Shown here: piece by piece, positions 37,928 through 46,925 of the stretch
Layout of the letters: each line of letters begins with the position of its first letter
Numbering within the stretch: position 1 is the first letter of the stretch
Source: Brachyspira suanatina
GTDB taxonomy: Bacteria; Spirochaetota; Brachyspiria; Brachyspirales; Brachyspiraceae
Reading direction: 5' to 3'
DNA length: 64,000 bases
NCBI RefSeq assembly: GCF_001049755.1
Contig: NZ_CVLB01000001.1
Location: 930,001 to 994,000, forward strand
Program-made: the position numbers and the translations under genes
The notes under the pieces: generated by a model
Told to the model about the DNA's origin: nothing
The model's input: only the letters and a program-made list of their open reading frames with translations
Database searches by the model: none

Positions 37928-39322
37928 TTATTTATTTACAGGTATTCTTAAAAATATTTCTGTTCCTATAGAAAGTACATTACTGTTTAATTTATTCCAA
38001 GCTTTTATTTCTGCTATATCAATATGAAATCTTCTTGCAATAATCCAAAGCGTATCACCAGCTCTAACATGATACATTATATCTTTATACTCATAATCAG
38101 GAGGAGGCAAAGATTCAAAATAAACAAATTTACCTTCTCTTATTCTTTGCTGTTCTTCTTCATATTGAGCCAAATCAACTTGTTTAGCATTATCAAGACC
38201 TTGAATAGGTATCATTACTTGCTGACCTATATTAAGACTTCTTGATTTTAATTTATTTATTTCTACTATGGCATTTATAGGTACACCATAAAATTTAGAA
38301 AGGTGAGAAAGAGTTTCATTCATTTTTACTTCATGTCTTCTGAAAGTAACCCTTTCTGAAGCTGGTATTTTGGCAAAAGTTTCATTAAATTTTTCACCTA
38401 ATCCTTCAGGAACTCTTAACGGATATCTAACCATACCAGGAGGTGTTACTCCTCTAGCTAAATGAGGATTTAAAGCTTTTAAATCTTCAGTATCAACATC
38501 TATCATTTTAGCTATAACAGATAAATCAGCAGCATCATCTACATAAACTAAATCACCCTGAGGAAATACTACCTTAGGTTTATTCACTTTAAATCCAAAT
38601 TTTTCAGGATTTTTTGCTATTATAACAGCAGCAACATATTTTGGTATATATTCTTCTGTTTCTTTAGGAAGTACTCCAGCTTTTAATAAATCTTCAAAAT
38701 CATTACTTTTTACTTCTCTTATAGCTCTTGATATTCTTCCGCCTCCAGCATTATAAGCTATTAAAGCTATTACCCAAGATTTAAAATTTTTATCAAGTCT
38801 TACTAAGTGATCAGCAGCAGCTTTTGTAGAACGTTCAGGATCAAATCTATCATCAGACCAATAATTAACTTTAAGATTGTATATAGCACCTGTCATAGGC
38901 ATAAACTGCCAAAGTCCTGCAGCACCAGCATGAGAAACTGCCTGAGGATTGAAATCGCTTTCTATTATAGGTAGATAAACTAAATCTTCAGGTACTCCTT
39001 TTTCGGCAAATACTTCTTTTATATAAGGAAGATATATTTGAGATCTGTCTATAATTTTCTGCATGTAAGGCTTCCAGCTTCCCTGATATCTATTTATATA
39101 GTATGAAACTCTATCGCTTCTAAAGTTATTTACATCAAAACCTCTAAGCTCTACAACTTTTATATCGCGTCCAAGTGATTCTCCAAAAACACTAAGTTCG
39201 TATAAATTTACTCCGTCTAATGCTTTTCTTATATACATATCAAAAGTGTCGCAAGAGTTTGCAAATAACATTATTATTATAAGGAAAATAATTACTATAT
39301 TCTTTTTTATATTTCTAATAAT
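37928..39322 (-). CDS. MltD-like membrane-bound lytic transglycosylase (lipoprotein, ATT start proposed)
   Basis: The enzyme cleaves peptidoglycan glycan strands. An SLT domain contains the catalytic glutamate in P-I-I-E-S-D-F-N-P, then A-G-A-A-G-L-W-Q-F-M and I-A-L-I-A-Y-N-A-G-G-G. Two C-terminal LysM repeats bind peptidoglycan. The first ATG (39271) begins inside a hydrophobic stretch. Seventeen more in-frame codons upstream add a basic N-terminus (R-N-I-K-K-N) and a hydrophobic core ending L-F-A-N-S-C, a plausible lipobox, with a TAA just before. The only sensible initiation site there is ATT at 39322, seven bases after AAGG. From 39271 the protein is 447 residues, and from 39322 it is 464. 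Confidence 0.85.
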   Translation of the reverse strand: MIRNIKKNIVIIFLIIIMLFANSCDTFDMYIRKALDGVNLYELSVFGESLGRDIKVVELRGFDVNNFRSDRVSYYINRYQGSWKPYMQKIIDRSQIYLPYIKEVFAEKGVPEDLVYLPIIESDFNPQAVSHAGAAGLWQFMPMTGAIYNLKVNYWSDDRFDPERSTKAAADHLVRLDKNFKSWVIALIAYNAGGGRISRAIREVKSNDFEDLLKAGVLPKETEEYIPKYVAAVIIAKNPEKFGFKVNKPKVVFPQGDLVYVDDAADLSVIAKMIDVDTEDLKALNPHLARGVTPPGMVRYPLRVPEGLGEKFNETFAKIPASERVTFRRHEVKMNETLSHLSKFYGVPINAIVEINKLKSRSLNIGQQVMIPIQGLDNAKQVDLAQYEEEQQRIREGKFVYFESLPPPDYEYKDIMYHVRAGDTLWIIARRFHIDIAEIKAWNKLNSNVLSIGTEIFLRIPVNK

Positions 39323-39528
39323 AAACCTACCTTAAAATTATTGCTATATTTAACATTATTATTGAAAGATTTTCAAGTTATTTTTACATTTTAAAATCGG
39401 ATATATTGCAAATAAATTTAATTTTATAAATATAATGATATTTTTATATTTTTGTTATACTGTATAATATTAATTTTTTTATTAGTAAATTATTCTCAAA
39501 ATAGAACTTTATCTCATTAATTTGAATA

Positions 39529-39562
39529 GAAGTTAATAGAAAAATTATTCTCTATTAACTTC
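39529..39562 (-). terminator. Hairpin after the NmrA-like pseudogene
   Basis: GAAGTTAATAGA at 39529-39540 pairs perfectly with TCTATTAACTTC at 39551-39562. It lies 11 bp beyond the minus-strand stop codon. Confidence 0.65.
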
Positions 39563-39573
39563 ACTATTAATTA

Positions 39574-40204
39574 TTATTTTGAACAGAATGTTATTCTTTG
39601 ATTTAAATATTTTTTATTCTGTATTTCATCAACAAAAGCCATTGCATAATCGGCATAACTTATAGAACTTTCACCTTTAGAATTAACTAATAATTGATCA
39701 TTACCTATACTATATTCTCCTATTTTCTCTCCATCAGCCTGAAAATCTGCAGAAGGTGATACATAAGTCCATAAAATATCTTTATTATTTTTTAAGATAT
39801 CAAATGCTTTTGACATACTTTTTGCAAGAGGTTTAAATATTTCTGGAAAACTTTCGCTGTCCATTAATTGTTTTTTTGCTATCTATATATAAACTTCCTG
39901 CACCTCCTACTATCATCAATCTGATATTTGTATTTGCAAGTATTTTGTATAAATGCTTCATAACTAATGAATGCTTATCAAGTTCTTTTTCGTTCCATAC
40001 TCCGAATGCACTTACTACAGTATCAAATTCTTTTAAATCATCTTTTGTCAAATCAAATAAATCTTTTTCTATAACTTTTACTTTTGAATTATTTATTTTT
40101 GTTTTATCTCTTACTATAGCTGTAACATCTAGTCCTCTTTCTAATGCCTCATTCATAATTAATTTTCCAGCTTTTCCATTTGCTGATATTATTGCGCTTT
40201 TCAT
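39574..40204 (-). pseudogene. NAD(P)-binding NmrA-like oxidoreductase, frameshifted in an A7 run
   Basis: Two overlapping frames (40204-39833 and 39864-39574) together make one atypical short-chain dehydrogenase of about 210 residues. The first part has I-S-A-N-G-K-A-G-K-L-I near the N-terminus, D-T-V-V-S-A-F-G-V-W and V-G-G-A-G-S-L-Y. The second part has P-L-A-K-S-M-S-K-A-F and ends normally. The break is at a coding-strand run of seven A (39871-39877): six A would join ...Y-I-D-S-K-K to Q-L-M-D-S-E-S-F-P. It could be a real mutation, a length-variable tract, or a sequencing error. It is divergent from an Rrf2 regulator, as is ywnB beside ywnA in Bacillus. Confidence 0.82.
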
Positions 40205-40248
40205 TTTAATTATCCTTTTTTATATAACAATTTTCTTTAATTAAAGAG

Positions 40249-40269
40249 TTGTAATAGTTATTGTTACAA
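40249..40269. promoter_or_regulatory. Candidate Rrf2 operator 1
   Basis: A 21-bp inverted repeat TTGTAAT-N7-GTTACAA lies in the divergent region between the NmrA-like gene and the Rrf2 gene. It is one mismatch from the perfect site 40 bp away. Confidence 0.6.
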
Positions 40270-40288
40270 TTATAATAACATGATTTAT

Positions 40289-40309
40289 TTGTAATGTCAA
40301 GTATTACAA
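40289..40309. promoter_or_regulatory. Candidate Rrf2 operator 2
   Basis: A perfect 21-bp inverted repeat TTGTAAT-N7-ATTACAA starts exactly 40 bp after operator 1. That spacing is close to four helical turns, so two dimers could bind the same face of the DNA. Confidence 0.65.
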
Positions 40310-40384
40310 CTAAGTGAATTTTTTATATTTGCATTAATGATATAAATATATTATAATTTTCAAATAGTTTTAAGGATAACTTTT

Positions 40385-40804
40385 ATGAAAATTAGTTCAA
40401 GGTTTACAATAGCAGTTCATACATTGCTTTGCATATTAGAATTTAAAGATGAGAAAATTACATCGAATCTTATATCAGATAGTGTAAATGTTAATCCTGT
40501 AATAATAAGAAATATTTTAATACAGCTCCAAAAGGCAGATCTTATTACTGTTAAGAGAGGAACCGGTGGAATTTCATTAAATAGAAAAATAGAAAATATA
40601 AATTTACTTGATATATTCAATGCAGTAGAAAGTTTAGATAATAATAAACTTTTTGGCTTTCATGAAAATCCGAATAAAAAATGCCCTGTTGGAAGCAGAA
40701 TAAATGATATACTTCAGCCTAAACTAGATGATGTGCAGCATGCTATGGAAAAGGAGCTTAAAAAAACTACATTGAAAGATATCTATAAAAGTTTTAAAAA
40801 TTAG
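40385..40804 (+). CDS. Rrf2 family transcriptional regulator
   Basis: The 139-residue protein has the Rrf2 winged-helix domain: S-S-R-F-T-I-A-V-H-T-L-L at the N-terminus, I-I-R-N-I-L-I-Q-L-Q-K-A-D-L-I as recognition helix, and a wing with K-R-G-T-G-G-I-S-L. Only one cysteine (in K-K-C-P-V-G) lies in the region where iron-sulfur Rrf2 proteins such as IscR or NsrR have three, so a cluster is unlikely and the YwnA-like group fits better. It probably represses itself and the divergent oxidoreductase through the twin operators upstream. AAGGA precedes the ATG. Confidence 0.88.
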   Translation: MKISSRFTIAVHTLLCILEFKDEKITSNLISDSVNVNPVIIRNILIQLQKADLITVKRGTGGISLNRKIENINLLDIFNAVESLDNNKLFGFHENPNKKCPVGSRINDILQPKLDDVQHAMEKELKKTTLKDIYKSFKN

Positions 40805-40877
40805 TATAGTTTTACTAAATTAAAATATTTTGGTATTTAATACACAAATAAAAAAGTATATTAAGGATATATTTATT

Positions 40878-42440
40878 ATGGAGAAAGAAAACGTTAAAGA
40901 AAATGTGAATGGTAAATTTGAACATTTTTTAAAAGCAGTTGAATTTTTAGGGAATAAACTTCCTGATATAACAATTTTGTTTTTGATAGCATTTTTTATA
41001 ATGGTTATATTGTCATGGATATTATCTCATTTCACATTTAATTATTTTCATCCTACTACAGGAGAGCAGATAAAAATTATAAATATGCTTGCTCCTAATG
41101 AATTGGCGAAGTTTATAACTAAAATGATAAGTAATTTTGTAAGTTTCCCTCCTTTAGGAATAACACTTGTAGGAACATTGGGAATAGGTGTAGCTAATGG
41201 AAGCGGATTCATTAGAATGATTATAATTAAAATATCAAGCGTGATACCAGAAAAAGCTGTAACTCCGGCTGTTATGTTTATATCTATATTAAGCCATATA
41301 AGTTCAGATTCTGCTTATGTTATATTAATGCCTGTAGCTGCCATGATGTTTTTTTCTTTCGGTAAGCATCCATTAGCAGGAATTGCTGCTTCATTTGCAG
41401 GACTTGCCGGAGGACATTCTGCAAGCTATACTCCTTCAATAATAGATCCTATAATGCAGGGATTCACTCAAAATGCAGCAAGAATGATAGATCCTACTTA
41501 CACAGTTAATGTTTTATGTAATTATTTTTTAAGTTTCTCATCAACATTTGCTGTAATTTTAGTGGGATGGTTTGTAACTGATAGAATAGTAGAGCCTTTT
41601 TTATGGAGGACTATGCCTATTGATAAAGATGCTACTATAGAAAACACTGATATATCTTTGGTAACTAAAGAAGAAAATAAAGCTTTCAATGTTGCTATAT
41701 TAGTTTTTATATCTATGATTATTCTTTTAATAGCTTTACTTGTACCTAAAAACTCTTTATTGAGAGCTCCGGACGGACAATTAACTACACCTGATGCTCC
41801 TATTATGCAGGCAATAGTTCCAGTGATATTTTTATTTTTGGTAATACCTGGATTTGTATACGGAAAATTAACTAATAAATTTAAAACATCAAGAGATTTT
41901 AGTGGTGCTATGGCTGATAGTATAAAAAATCTGGCATCATTTTTAACTTTTGCTTTTTTCTGTTCTCAGTTTTTATATATGTTTGGAACTTCAAATGTAG
42001 GTACATTAATGGCTATAGCAGGAGCTGAGTTTTTGAAATCTTTGAATATGCCTCCTCAAATAACAATTGCAGGTATTATTTTGCTTACAGGAGTATTAGA
42101 TATATTAATAAGTTCTGCTTCATCTAAATGGGCTATAATGGCTCCGGTTCTTGTACCTATGCTTATGGCTGTAGGTATATCTCCTGAATTGACTCAAGCA
42201 TCATATAGAGTAAGCGATTCTGCTATGAATATTGTAACTCCTATGTTTTCATTTTATCCTTTGATTATTTCTTACTGTCAAAAATATTGTAAGAAAACTG
42301 GAGTTGGTACATTATCTTCAATGATGATACCTTATAGTATAGGAATATTTATAGCATTGCTTATAATGCTTTATGGTTTCTGGGCATTGAATATACCTAT
42401 AGGATTTAACAGCGGATATGTTTATCCTCCTGTTCATTAA
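40878..42440 (+). CDS. AbgT family transporter
   Basis: The 520-residue polytopic protein matches the AbgT family, whose E. coli member imports p-aminobenzoyl-glutamate and whose other members export sulfonamides. Recognisable blocks are F-L-G-N-K-L-P-D in the first helix, G-I-G-V-A-N-G-S-G-F, A-G-L-A-G-G-H-S-A-S and S-A-S-S-K-W-A-I-M-A-P near residue 430. The ATG at 40878 follows AAGGAT; sixteen in-frame residues further upstream lack a ribosome-binding site. It is 25 bp before pepT, so peptide or aminobenzoyl-glutamate uptake followed by hydrolysis is likely. Confidence 0.9.
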   Translation: MEKENVKENVNGKFEHFLKAVEFLGNKLPDITILFLIAFFIMVILSWILSHFTFNYFHPTTGEQIKIINMLAPNELAKFITKMISNFVSFPPLGITLVGTLGIGVANGSGFIRMIIIKISSVIPEKAVTPAVMFISILSHISSDSAYVILMPVAAMMFFSFGKHPLAGIAASFAGLAGGHSASYTPSIIDPIMQGFTQNAARMIDPTYTVNVLCNYFLSFSSTFAVILVGWFVTDRIVEPFLWRTMPIDKDATIENTDISLVTKEENKAFNVAILVFISMIILLIALLVPKNSLLRAPDGQLTTPDAPIMQAIVPVIFLFLVIPGFVYGKLTNKFKTSRDFSGAMADSIKNLASFLTFAFFCSQFLYMFGTSNVGTLMAIAGAEFLKSLNMPPQITIAGIILLTGVLDILISSASSKWAIMAPVLVPMLMAVGISPELTQASYRVSDSAMNIVTPMFSFYPLIISYCQKYCKKTGVGTLSSMMIPYSIGIFIALLIMLYGFWALNIPIGFNSGYVYPPVH

Positions 42441-42465
42441 TATTTTTTAGTATAAAGGTTTATAA

Positions 42466-43707
42466 ATGATTAGTGATGAAGATATTAAAAAATTTCAAAT
42501 AGATAGTTTTTTTAAATATGTAAAAATAACAAGTCAGAGCAAACGAGGTTCAAACACTATACCAAGTTCTGAAGGTCAGATGAAACTTGCAGGTATTCTT
42601 GCTGATGATTTAAAAACTTTAGGTTTAAAAAATATTGTATTGAATGATAATGCTATAGTTACAGCATTGCTTCCTAAAAATAAAGATAATGTACATTCTA
42701 TTGGATTTGTAGCACATCTTGATACTGTTGATATAGGACTTGACGGAAATGTTAATCCTCAGATATTAAATTTCAAAGGTGATGATTTTTATTTAAACAA
42801 AGAAAAGAATATAATATTTAAAGTATCAGAACATAATGAAATAAATAATTATATAGGTGAGGATATTATATTTTCAGATGGAACTAGCGTACTCGGTGCA
42901 GATAATAAAGCGGCAATAGCTACTATTATGTCGGCATTAAAATATATCATAGAAAATAATATAGAACATGGCGATATATACATAGCATTTGTACCCGATG
43001 AGGAGATTGGACTTTTAGGTTCTAAGGAATTGGATTTGAATGTGTTTAAACCTGATTTTGCATACACAATAGATTCATGCGAAATAGGGGAGATTGTCTA
43101 CGAAACATTCAATGCTGCTACTGCCATTATCAATATAGAAGGTGTAACTGCTCATCCTATGAGTGCTAAAAATGTATTGGTTAATCCCATATTAATAGCA
43201 ATAGATATAGCCAATGAATTTGATAGAAAAGAAACTCCGGAATGTACAGAAAAAAAGGAAGGTTATATTTGGGTGCAGGGTATAAGCGGTAATCAAAGAA
43301 ATGCATCTTTAAGATTGAGCATAAGAGATCATAATAAGACTCTTTATGAAAATAAAAAATCAAAAGTAAGAGAATCCGTTGAAAAATATAGAAAGTTAAA
43401 TCCTAGAGCTAATATAGAATTGAATCTTCAAGATGTGTACAGCAATATATCAGACTCTATAAAAGATGATAGATTTGCAATAGATGTTATGTATGAGGCT
43501 ATGAAAAATCTTAATATAGAGCCTAAAACTTTATCTATGAGAGGCGGTACTGATGGTTCTGTTTTATCATCGAAAGGACTTCTTACTCCTAATTATTTTA
43601 CAGGTGCTCATAATTTTCATTCTATATATGAGTTTCTGCCTATATCTTCATTTTATAAGAGTTTACAAACTACCATTGAAATAATAAAAATCATATCTTC
43701 TAAATGA
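42466..43707 (+). CDS. pepT: Peptidase T (tripeptidase)
   Basis: The 413-residue protein is an M20-family zinc aminotripeptidase. Zinc-site and catalytic motifs are V-A-H-L-D-T-V-D near residue 82, D-G-T-S-V-L-G-A-D-N-K near residue 138, and P-D-E-E-I-G near residue 176. H-P-M-S-A-K falls in the dimerisation domain, and R-G-G-T-D-G-S and G-A-H-N-F-H-S near the end complete the site. It removes N-terminal residues from tripeptides in the cytosol. It is probably co-transcribed with the AbgT-type transporter. Confidence 0.93.
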   Translation: MISDEDIKKFQIDSFFKYVKITSQSKRGSNTIPSSEGQMKLAGILADDLKTLGLKNIVLNDNAIVTALLPKNKDNVHSIGFVAHLDTVDIGLDGNVNPQILNFKGDDFYLNKEKNIIFKVSEHNEINNYIGEDIIFSDGTSVLGADNKAAIATIMSALKYIIENNIEHGDIYIAFVPDEEIGLLGSKELDLNVFKPDFAYTIDSCEIGEIVYETFNAATAIINIEGVTAHPMSAKNVLVNPILIAIDIANEFDRKETPECTEKKEGYIWVQGISGNQRNASLRLSIRDHNKTLYENKKSKVRESVEKYRKLNPRANIELNLQDVYSNISDSIKDDRFAIDVMYEAMKNLNIEPKTLSMRGGTDGSVLSSKGLLTPNYFTGAHNFHSIYEFLPISSFYKSLQTTIEIIKIISSK

Positions 43708-43751
43708 GTATTAAAAATATTTTATTTATTTTTTTACTATTAAATATACTC

Positions 43752-43779
43752 TTGACATAAAATATAAAAGTATTATACT
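43752..43779 (+). promoter_or_regulatory. Promoter upstream of the second MATE gene
   Basis: A perfect TTGACA (43752-43757) and TATACT (43774-43779) are 16 bp apart. The next large gene starts 214 bp downstream, leaving a long leader that holds a possible 27-codon ORF. Confidence 0.7.
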
Positions 43780-43829
43780 GTTTAGTAAAAAATCAGACTA
43801 TAATTTATTTTATTAATGGGGTTAAATAA

Positions 43830-43913
43830 ATGTTAGGCTATTTAAAAATAATTACTGTTTCAAAACTTAATATATTATTCTTTATATACAAATCACTTAC
43901 AAAAGTATTCTAA
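43830..43913 (+). CDS. Possible 27-residue leader peptide
   Basis: This short frame begins M-L-G-Y-L-K-I-I-T-V and is hydrophobic with a few lysines. GGGG lies 9 bp before its ATG and a good promoter lies 50 bp upstream. It could be a translated leader controlling the MATE gene, a small membrane peptide, or chance. There is no homology known to me. Confidence 0.3.
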   Translation: MLGYLKIITVSKLNILFFIYKSLTKVF

Positions 43914-43992
43914 TTATTTTTTAATAAATCTATCAATTAAATCTATAAAAAACCATTTTATAAAAATCTATATACTATCTATGGGGTGTATT

Positions 43993-45336
43993 ATGCAGCT
44001 TAATAATAAAGTTTTAAAAGAAAACTCTAGTAAAAAAATATTTATAAATTATGCAATTCTAAGTATGATCGGAATGATCACAGAAAGTTCAGCAGTATTT
44101 ATAGACGGTTTATTCGTAGCGAATTTCATATCATCAGAAGCTTTTTCTGCAATAGGTATTGTTTGGCCAATAACAGCTTTATCATTTGCATTATACGTTA
44201 TGCTTACATTAGGCTCTATTGCTATAGCGGGAAAATGCATGGGTGAAAATAATATGAGGCGTGCTAGTTTAATATTTACTCAAACTTTAATAACTGTTTT
44301 AACTTTAACTACTCCAGTACTTATATTAATTTATATATTTAGAGAAACATTGCTTCCATTATTCGGGGCACATGGAAACATATATAATTTTTCATTAGAA
44401 TATATTAATGGTGTTATTGTAGCAGTATTCTTTTGGGGAATGGCTTATGTATTCAGTCAATTTATAAGGCTAAATGGTTCTCCAAAGTTTGCCTCATTAA
44501 TGTTTATAACTTCATCTTTAACAAATATAATATTAGATGCTATATTTATAGCGGTATTAAAATTAGGCATTTCAGGTGCTGCTTGGGCTACAGCTTTTTC
44601 ATATATTATTGCATTTGTAATAGGTCTTTCATATTTCTTTAATCCTAAATGCAAAATAAAAATCATAAAAGTATATGGAGGCTGGAATTATATATTCAAA
44701 GCTATATTAAATGGTTTTTCAGAATTTCTAAGTAATATTTCTTCTGGTATAATACCTTGGCTATTTAATATAACAGCATACAAAATATTAGGAAACAATG
44801 GAATACTTATTTATTCTGCCGCAAATTATATAATTACATTTTTCATAATGATTGCAAGCGATGTAGGAGAAATTTTATCATCTTTAATCAGTGTTTCTTA
44901 CGGGGCTAAAAATAAAAACAAAATGAAAGATTTTCTAAAAATGGGAATGATATTTGTTTCATCATTATCAATATCAGCTTCTATAATATTGCTTATAAAT
45001 CCAAGTATATTAGTTAATGCTTTATTAAAAAATATTGATTCAAAAACTGCTGAAGATGCTATGTTTTTTGTAAGGGCATCTATACCAATATTTATATGCG
45101 TTGGTATAAATATATTAATGAGTGCATATTATACTTCTATTCAAAAAGCTGGAGCATCTGCTTTGATTGCCGCTTTAAGAACATTAATTTTACCTGTTTT
45201 ACTAGTATTAACATTACCAAATATATTCGGATTTTTAGGTCTTGTTTTGGTTCTTCCTATAAGCGAGATTATAACATTAATTGTATCAGTAGCTTTATAC
45301 AAAAATAGAAGCATTGATATTTTAATCAGAAATTAA
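43993..45336 (+). CDS. MATE family efflux transporter
   Basis: The 447-residue protein has twelve hydrophobic helices and the MATE N-terminal F-I-D-G-L-F-V-A-N-F-I region. It is clearly different from the MATE protein at 2094-3440 and looks closer to the MepA-like branch. The ATG at 43993 is preferred because GGGG at 43983-43986 can serve as the ribosome-binding site; the ATG at 43981 would have none. It follows a 214-bp leader with its own promoter. Substrate and counter-ion are unknown. Confidence 0.9.
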   Translation: MQLNNKVLKENSSKKIFINYAILSMIGMITESSAVFIDGLFVANFISSEAFSAIGIVWPITALSFALYVMLTLGSIAIAGKCMGENNMRRASLIFTQTLITVLTLTTPVLILIYIFRETLLPLFGAHGNIYNFSLEYINGVIVAVFFWGMAYVFSQFIRLNGSPKFASLMFITSSLTNIILDAIFIAVLKLGISGAAWATAFSYIIAFVIGLSYFFNPKCKIKIIKVYGGWNYIFKAILNGFSEFLSNISSGIIPWLFNITAYKILGNNGILIYSAANYIITFFIMIASDVGEILSSLISVSYGAKNKNKMKDFLKMGMIFVSSLSISASIILLINPSILVNALLKNIDSKTAEDAMFFVRASIPIFICVGINILMSAYYTSIQKAGASALIAALRTLILPVLLVLTLPNIFGFLGLVLVLPISEIITLIVSVALYKNRSIDILIRN

Positions 45337-45540
45337 TTATTATTTTTTAATGATAAAATGATTCATTTTAGTATTATTTAATTTTTTTATTCCTGAGGTT
45401 ATGTAATTTTAAATACTTGTAAATTGTAGAAAAAATTATAAAATTATAAAATATTGGCTGTCAGTATATATAACAAAAACTAAAGTAAGTATTTGTATAT
45501 TTATACCAAAAAATTATAATTTTTTAATAAGGAATAAAAA

Positions 45541-46419
45541 ATGAAAAATTTTTTAACAACAACATTAATAGCTTTTATTATAATACTAACTTCAAATATA
45601 AAAGCATATTCTCAAGAGATAGGTAATTTTTATTTTCTATATGGAAATGAAAATAATGATAAAGCAATTATGTATTTATCAATATTTGAAGACGATGAAG
45701 TAAGCGGTTCTTATTATACATCTAATAATGAAAGTTTTGATTTTACAGGAAAAATGAAAGGCAATGAATTAGATATACAATTAAAAGACAAAGACTATAA
45801 TGATGTAGGTACAATAAAAGGTACTTTATCTCATGATTTAAAATTTGAAGGAAATAGAAATTCTAAAAAAATAAAATTATCTTTAGCAAATACTAAGATA
45901 AATAAAGCTAGAATATATAAAACAGATACTTATATTTACGGCCCATCATTGTTATTTAAATTTGATTCTAATGTTTTAAATAAAGCAATGGGAGAATATA
46001 ATTATTATGGTTTTTATAATATAACATATCTTGATGATAAGATAATAATTTTTGAAATTATAGGAGCAGGTGAAAGAAGTGCTGGTCTTGGATTTATAGC
46101 ATTTTCTATTAATGATGGAAAAAAAATAGATATAGAGGATTTTCTTAATATTAAAGATCCAAATCTAATATCCAAATGTAAATATTTTTATGAGAATGGA
46201 GTAAATTTTTATGATTTATCTTATTGCTGTTCATTTAATATTACACCTCATGGAAAAATTACTTTATTATACGACCCTGGAACAACTATAATATATGATG
46301 ATGCATTTGAAGGTGGAAGTTCATATGTAACTCCCGGTAAAATTACTCAAGAATATACTCTTGGAGAATTAAAAACCTATATTAAGAAAAACTCTGTTTT
46401 AGATTATTTATTTAATTGA
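45541..46419 (+). CDS. Secreted protein of unknown function, DUF3298-like C-terminus
   Basis: The 292-residue protein starts with a clear signal peptide: a lysine, then a hydrophobic core (L-I-A-F-I-I-I-L), then a likely cleavage site after K-A-Y-S or nearby. The first half (to about residue 130) is a beta-rich segment in which G-S-Y-Y and G-T-I-K-G-T-L recur, as in proteins with repeated strand pairs. The C-terminal part, with F-N-I-T-P-H-G-K-I-T-L-L-Y and a final E-Y-T-L-G-E-L, is reminiscent of DUF3298 domains. It is probably periplasmic. A terminator follows at 46492. The domain call is tentative. Confidence 0.6.
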   Translation: MKNFLTTTLIAFIIILTSNIKAYSQEIGNFYFLYGNENNDKAIMYLSIFEDDEVSGSYYTSNNESFDFTGKMKGNELDIQLKDKDYNDVGTIKGTLSHDLKFEGNRNSKKIKLSLANTKINKARIYKTDTYIYGPSLLFKFDSNVLNKAMGEYNYYGFYNITYLDDKIIIFEIIGAGERSAGLGFIAFSINDGKKIDIEDFLNIKDPNLISKCKYFYENGVNFYDLSYCCSFNITPHGKITLLYDPGTTIIYDDAFEGGSSYVTPGKITQEYTLGELKTYIKKNSVLDYLFN

Positions 46420-46491
46420 TAACCTATATATAAATATTATGAATTTTATGAAATAGTTAAAACTTTATCAATAAAAAATTAAATAAAAACA

Positions 46492-46529
46492 AAAAACCTA
46501 ACTTATCTTTTTATATAAGTTAGGTTTTT
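46492..46529 (+). terminator. Terminator of the secreted-protein gene
   Basis: AAAAACCTAACTTAT at 46492-46506 pairs perfectly with ATAAGTTAGGTTTTT at 46515-46529. Confidence 0.85.
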
Positions 46530-46643
46530 ATAATATTTGTATATTTTGTAACCTGTACTACATAAATCGTAACAAAATAATATTGTATTTAATTAGTTTA
46601 TAGATATAATAACATTATACTAAATATCTATGGAGTAATATAA

Positions 46644-46925
46644 ATGTCGGAAATAACTATTAAAATTGATGATAAATTAAAAAATGAAGCTGATAAACTT
46701 TTTAATGATCTTGGCTTGGATTTTAATACAGCTATTAATATATTTTTGAGAACCTCTATAAATACTCAATCTATTCCTTTTAAAATAGAAAAAACTAAAC
46801 AGTTAGATATAAATAATAATGAAGAAGATAATTTCTACAATGAAGAAAATATAAAATTTTTAAAAGAAGGATATTTGGAATTAAAATCTGGATTAGGACA
46901 TAAAAGAGAGTTATTAAATGAATAA
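46644..46925 (+). CDS. RelB/DinJ family antitoxin
   Basis: The 93-residue protein has the ribbon-helix-helix start typical of RelB/DinJ antitoxins: I-T-I-K-I-D-D-K-L-K, then a helix with A-D-K-L-F-N-D-L-G-L-D-F-N-T-A-I-N-I-F-L. The acidic C-terminus would wrap the toxin. It overlaps the toxin gene by 8 bp, so translation of the pair is coupled. It probably also represses its own promoter. A TATAAT-like -10 box lies about 35 bp before the ATG. Confidence 0.88.
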   Translation: MSEITIKIDDKLKNEADKLFNDLGLDFNTAINIFLRTSINTQSIPFKIEKTKQLDINNNEEDNFYNEENIKFLKEGYLELKSGLGHKRELLNE

